This document shows, in pieces, positions 38,252 through 42,344 of a stretch of 42,344 nt of DNA (position 1 is the first letter of the stretch; each line of letters opens with the position of its first letter). The stretch is from Gammaproteobacteria bacterium. GTDB lineage: Bacteria > Pseudomonadota > Gammaproteobacteria > Ga0077536. The translations under genes were made by a program, and so were the position numbers. Location: contig JAUIFX010000013.1 in assembly GCA_030429865.1 (NCBI GenBank), positions 1 to 42,344 on the forward strand, given 5' to 3'. Below the pieces are notes generated by a model. The model saw nothing but the letters and a program-made list of their open reading frames with translations, ran no database searches and was not told where the DNA came from.

Positions 38252-38965
38252 TCAGCGCTTCAAATCGATGAGGGAGAGAAACTCACGGCGCAAGGCCGCA
38301 TCCTTGAGGAACGAGCCGCGCATGACGCTGTTGACCATCTTCGTCGCGGTGTCCTTCACGCCGCGCCAGTGCATGCAGTAGTGGTCGGCCTCGAACACCA
38401 CGGCGAGCCCGTCCGGACTGACCTTGCCCATCAGCAGGTCGGCGAGCTGGATGATCGCCTCCTCCTGGATCTGCGGCCGGCTCATGACCCAATCGGCCAG
38501 CCGGTTGTACTTCGACAGTCCGATCAGGTTCGAATGTTCGTTCGGCATCAGGCCGACCCACAGGCGGCCGATGATGGGGCACAGGTGGTGACTGCAGGTG
38601 CTGCGCACCGTGATGGGCCCGACGATCATCAGCTCGTTGAGCCGCTCGACGTTCGGGAACTCGGTGACCGGCGGCGCCGGCGCATAACGGCCGCGGAACA
38701 CTTCGGTCAGGAACATCTTGGCCACGCGGCGCGCCGTTTCCTGCGTGTTGTGGTCGCTGTCGGTATCGATCACCAGGCTCTCGAGCACGTCGCGCATGCG
38801 CGCCTCGACTTCGTCGAGCATCTGTTCGAGTTCGCCGTCGGCAATGAACTCGGCGATGTTGTCGTTGGCATGGAAACGCTGGCCGGCATCGAGGATGCGC
38901 TCGCGGATACGACGCGAAACCGGCATCGTGCTGCCCTGTTCCGGAGGGTTCGCGGGATCGTTCAT
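38252..38965 (-). CDS. folE: GTP cyclohydrolase I
   Basis: STCSHHLCPIIGRLWVGLMPN, GLSKYNRLADW, CMHWRGVKD; start uncertain (38989, 38965 or downstream). Confidence 0.93.
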   Translation of the reverse strand: MNDPANPPEQGSTMPVSRRIRERILDAGQRFHANDNIAEFIADGELEQMLDEVEARMRDVLESLVIDTDSDHNTQETARRVAKMFLTEVFRGRYAPAPPVTEFPNVERLNELMIVGPITVRSTCSHHLCPIIGRLWVGLMPNEHSNLIGLSKYNRLADWVMSRPQIQEEAIIQLADLLMGKVSPDGLAVVFEADHYCMHWRGVKDTATKMVNSVMRGSFLKDAALRREFLSLIDLKR

Positions 38966-39219
38966 GGGGGCTGCGGTCTCGTCGTGCATGGCGGAGCAGT
39001 CGCCGCCATCGCGGCCTGCTGGCGGCATGAGTGCCGCGCGGCCAGACAGTGTACGGCGCGGCGTGCGAAATTCAAACGTACCCGCAACAGGGACATTCCG
39101 CGCCAGCGTCGCGCAGGCGCCGTCGCAGCGGCGCGAACCCGCGAAGCCGGCGGCTCGCGCCCGTGGCGGCGCGGGCGCGCGGAGGCCTCGCGCCGCGCCT
39201 CCGGCCAGGCGCGAAGCGT

Positions 39220-39585
39220 TCACGCGAGCGGACGTGCGAAACTGAGCTCGTTGCCATCGGGGTCGCGCAGATGGAAATAGCGCTCGCCCCAGGCGGCATC
39301 CGACGGTGCCATCTCGGGGCTGAAACCGGCGTCTCGCGCGCGTGCGTACATCGCGTCGACGTCGCTGACGTAGAGGATGACGCGCCCCCAAAGGGTCGCC
39401 GGGACGCGGCCGCGCGCCACGTTGATGTAGCCAACGCCGGCGCGAAAGCTCGTGAACGGCGCTTCGGCGCCCCCGTAGACGGGCTCGAAGCCGAGCGCCT
39501 CGTAGAACGCGACGGCGCGCGCCATGTCCGCGGTGAAGAACGTGACCGCGCTGATGCCTTCGATGGTGACCGCCTCATCCGTCAT
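39220..39585 (-). CDS. VOC (glyoxalase/bleomycin resistance-type) family protein
   Basis: DMARAVAFYEALGFEPVYG ... YFHLRDPDGNELSFARPL. Confidence 0.9.
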   Translation of the reverse strand: MTDEAVTIEGISAVTFFTADMARAVAFYEALGFEPVYGGAEAPFTSFRAGVGYINVARGRVPATLWGRVILYVSDVDAMYARARDAGFSPEMAPSDAAWGERYFHLRDPDGNELSFARPLA

Positions 39586-39691
39586 CGCCCTGCTCCGCGC
39601 CAGCTCCTGGCGTACAGCTTGCGCGAGCGCCCCGCGGCCTGCAAACGCCACGGACACCCTGTACGGTCAGGCCACACGCGCGCGGTTTATT

Positions 39692-39710
39692 TGTCGCCGT
39701 GAAAGCGACA
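39692..39710. repeat. Short inverted repeat TGTCGC-N7-GCGACA upstream of the alpha/beta hydrolase
   Basis: Perfect 6-bp arms. Confidence 0.5.
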
Positions 39711-39771
39711 TCATCGAGGCGCTGCGGCCATGCGCCGCGCCGCAATCCGACAATCGAGGAGAGGTTCCATC

Positions 39772-40569
39772 ATGCCCCACATCACGCGCAAAGGCGTCAA
39801 GGTCTACTACGAAAGCTTTGGCAGCGGCCCCGCCATCGTCTTCCTGCACCCCTGGAGCACCAATCGCTTCATCTGGACGTTCCAGCTGATGCACTTCGCC
39901 CGCAGCCACCGCTGCATCGCCGTCGACCACCGTGGACATGGTCAGTCGGACAAGCCCGAAGGCGGTTACGCCATTCCCGAGATGGCCGCCGACGTGGCTG
40001 CCATCCTCGACGATGCCGGCGTCGACCGCGCGATCCTCGTCGGCAATTCGATCGGCGGCATGGTCGCGATGCAGACCAGCCTCGACTACCCGGAGCGCGT
40101 CGTCGGCAACCTGATCCTCTCGAGCGCGACCAACATGGCGGCATCGGCGCCGCCGGAAATGGCGGAGGCGATGCAGACCGACTGGCGCGGCATGTTCAGC
40201 GGCCTGCTCGACGCCGCCGTCTCCGCCAGGTCCAAGGCCACGCGGCCGGAAATCGGCGCCTACATGGAAGGCTGCTTCCGCGTCGAGAGCAATTTCACCG
40301 AAGGCGTGTTCTTCACCAGCGCGGCCGACCCGGGCGGCGTGTTCAACTGGAACATCTCCGACCGCCTCAAGGACATCACCCAGCCGACCCTGATCCTGGC
40401 CGGCGAGGAGGACGGCGCGACCACCGTCGAGCACAACCAGTTCCTGGCCGACAACATCCCCGGCGCGGAGATCAAGATTTTCAAGGACGTGGGGCACTTC
40501 CTGCAGCTCGAGCAGCCGATGACGTTCAACGAGGAGCTGAGCGCCTTCGTCGCCCGGGTGACGCCCTGA
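39772..40569 (+). CDS. Alpha/beta hydrolase
   Basis: VDHRGHGQSDKP, nucleophile elbow GNSIGG, C-terminal DVGHFLQLEQP. Confidence 0.92.
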   Translation: MPHITRKGVKVYYESFGSGPAIVFLHPWSTNRFIWTFQLMHFARSHRCIAVDHRGHGQSDKPEGGYAIPEMAADVAAILDDAGVDRAILVGNSIGGMVAMQTSLDYPERVVGNLILSSATNMAASAPPEMAEAMQTDWRGMFSGLLDAAVSARSKATRPEIGAYMEGCFRVESNFTEGVFFTSAADPGGVFNWNISDRLKDITQPTLILAGEEDGATTVEHNQFLADNIPGAEIKIFKDVGHFLQLEQPMTFNEELSAFVARVTP

Positions 40570-40678
40570 ATCCGCGGCACGGTCGCCGCTGGCCGGCGGC
40601 CGTGCCTGACCTCGATCAAGCCGTTTCGGGCCGCGACTCTGTCACAATGACGTCACATTCCTGACGTCCCGGGAGGCG

Positions 40679-40945
40679 ATGATGATCTCGCTACGCGATT
40701 GCATGGAGTATCTTCACCTGACGAACGAAGAGATCGACGCGATTGCGGAGCACGAGCACGTGCCGCCGATCATCGCCGCCGAGCTCGGCGCCTACCTGAC
40801 CGCGAACGAAGCCGGCGAGCGCATGCTCAAGCGCATGATCCTCGACGACATCATGCACGCGGCCGACCACGGTGACATTGCCCGCGTCGAGCAGCTCACC
40901 CAGGTCCTCAAGCACTTCATCGCCACCCACCCGGATCTGGATTGA
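40679..40945 (+). CDS. Small hypothetical protein
   Basis: 88-aa ORF with GGGAGG upstream of ATGATG; soluble helical composition; no domain recognised. Confidence 0.65.
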   Translation: MMISLRDCMEYLHLTNEEIDAIAEHEHVPPIIAAELGAYLTANEAGERMLKRMILDDIMHAADHGDIARVEQLTQVLKHFIATHPDLD

Positions 40946-41003
40946 ACGCGGGCTCCGCCCTCGATGGCCGTGCGGCCGGCGACGACATGGGGATGTCGCC
41001 ACC

Positions 41004-41807
41004 GTGAGTGAAGACATCGCGCGGCCGCGTCGCGACGCCGCACCACTGTTCGCGCGAATCGACCGCCTCTACCACGGACACGATGCGCCGGCGCAGCGTT
41101 TCCGCTGGGGGCTGTTGTTGTTCGATGTCGTCTGCATTCTTTATTTCGTCGTTGCGTCATTCCTGCACCATGTCGACGATCTGCACATCATCGAGGAACT
41201 CATCGGCATCCTCTACCTCGCCGAGTGGTCGGCGCGCTGCTACATCGCCCGCGGACGCCTGCGCTTCGTATTCAACCCGGTCGGACTCGCCGACCTCGTC
41301 GTCATCTGCTCACTGCTCGCGCCTAGCCTCACCGAGAACTTCCTTTTCCTGAGAGTGATCCGCGCCCTGCGCCTGCTGCGCTCCTACCATGTCATCCGCG
41401 AGCTTCGCGAGCATTCGCGTTTCGTGCGCAGGCACGAAGACATCATCTTCAGCGTGGTCAATCTGCTCATCTTCATCTTCGTGATGACCGCCTTCGTCTA
41501 CGTCCTGCAGATTGGCCGCAACCCGGCGATCAGGGAGTACGTCGATGCGCTCTACTTCACCATCACGGCGCTGACGACGACGGGTTTCGGCGACATCACG
41601 CTGATCGGCACGAGCGGCCGCATCCTCGCCGTGCTCATCATGATCTTCGGCATCTCTCTGTTCCTGCGCCTCATCCAGACGATTTTCCGCCCGGAGAAGG
41701 TACGCTTCGAGTGCCCGGCCTGCGGGCTCGTACGGCACGACAACGACGCCGTTCACTGCAAGCACTGCGGCGCGCTGCTGCACATCCAGACCGAGGGCAG
41801 CATCTGA
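41004..41807 (+). CDS. Voltage-gated-type potassium channel/ion transporter with C-terminal zinc ribbon
   Basis: S4-like RVIRALRLLRSYHVIRELR, pore TALTTTGFGDI, C-terminal CPACGLVRHDNDAVHCKHCG; GTG start. Confidence 0.88.
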   Translation: MSEDIARPRRDAAPLFARIDRLYHGHDAPAQRFRWGLLLFDVVCILYFVVASFLHHVDDLHIIEELIGILYLAEWSARCYIARGRLRFVFNPVGLADLVVICSLLAPSLTENFLFLRVIRALRLLRSYHVIRELREHSRFVRRHEDIIFSVVNLLIFIFVMTAFVYVLQIGRNPAIREYVDALYFTITALTTTGFGDITLIGTSGRILAVLIMIFGISLFLRLIQTIFRPEKVRFECPACGLVRHDNDAVHCKHCGALLHIQTEGSI

Positions 41808-41855
41808 GGCAGCATGCCGTCCGCACCGGCGGTGCGTGCGGCCCGCCGCCGCAGC

Positions 41856-42335
41856 TCACGGCTGCATTGGCCCGTCGCATACGTGGGTCGCGCCGTCGGG
41901 CATGCCGCCGTCGGCGATGATCCCGGCCAGCGACGGCATCATCCCGCGCATCATCTCGCCGCATTTCGCGAGTTCGGCGATCTCCGGCGAAGCGGCCATG
42001 CGCCGTCCGTAGTCGATGGCACGCGCCTGGGCGGCGTCGCGCTCACCGCTGGCACACAGCGCCTGGATCTCGCGGGCGAGCGCCTCCCCTTCGTGCTGCA
42101 TCTGCCCGAGCGCATCCTGGTCGACGTTCTGCAGGCAGGCCTGCATGCGCGCGGCATGTGCCTGGAGCTGCTCGAGCTGCGCCGGATCGGGCATCGGCAT
42201 GTTCTGCTGCATCTGGCGCGCCTGTTCCATCAGGCGGCGCATCTCTTCCTCGCTCGGCGCCTGGGCGGGACTGACGGATGCCGCCGCGCCGAGCACGACG
42301 GCGACGAGGGAAACCAGGGCGAGACGATTCATCAT
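41856..42335 (-). CDS. Hypothetical secreted/periplasmic protein
   Basis: Signal peptide MMNRLALVSLVAVVLGAAASVSPAQA then Gln/Met-rich helical segment with few Cys. Confidence 0.7.
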   Translation of the reverse strand: MMNRLALVSLVAVVLGAAASVSPAQAPSEEEMRRLMEQARQMQQNMPMPDPAQLEQLQAHAARMQACLQNVDQDALGQMQHEGEALAREIQALCASGERDAAQARAIDYGRRMAASPEIAELAKCGEMMRGMMPSLAGIIADGGMPDGATHVCDGPMQP

Positions 42336-42344
42336 GCAAGACTC

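Overview
High-GC proteobacterial-type chromosomal window of about 42.3 kb. No phage, IS, CRISPR or rRNA was recognised. In a genome this GC-rich most ORFs in the supplied track are antisense or out-of-frame shadows; calls here rest on protein motifs, start sites and gene context. Main contents: (i) a catabolic-type cluster (HyuA-like hydantoinase, FCD/GntR regulator, class III aminotransferase, DMT transporter, secreted cyclase-family protein); (ii) an intergenic array of a 235-bp repeat, each unit made of two diverged ~117-bp monomers, directly upstream of a translationally coupled Ser/Thr-kinase-like/PP2C pair that converges with a SET-domain methyltransferase gene; (iii) tamA/tamB, with tamB interrupted by an apparent single-base frameshift; (iv) a complete selenocysteine locus: selA, selB, tRNA-Sec (selC), a selD fused to an FAD/NAD oxidoreductase, and a peroxiredoxin-like selenoprotein gene whose in-frame TGA (FRGHW-U-PYC) splits it into two ORFs in the track, with a candidate bacterial SECIS hairpin immediately downstream of the TGA; (v) a REC-PAS-GGDEF protein next to a HisKA_2-type histidine kinase; (vi) enoyl-CoA hydratase, a two-domain fused acyl-CoA dehydrogenase and a three-subunit molybdenum hydroxylase with a MoaD-like GG-terminal protein; (vii) folE with a BLUF photoreceptor, and a Kv-type channel with a C-terminal zinc-ribbon-like tail. 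The strongest signals are the mis-split Sec protein within the Sec island, the higher-order repeat array and the kinase/PP2C/SET neighbourhood. All family calls are from reading motifs by eye; no database search was run.
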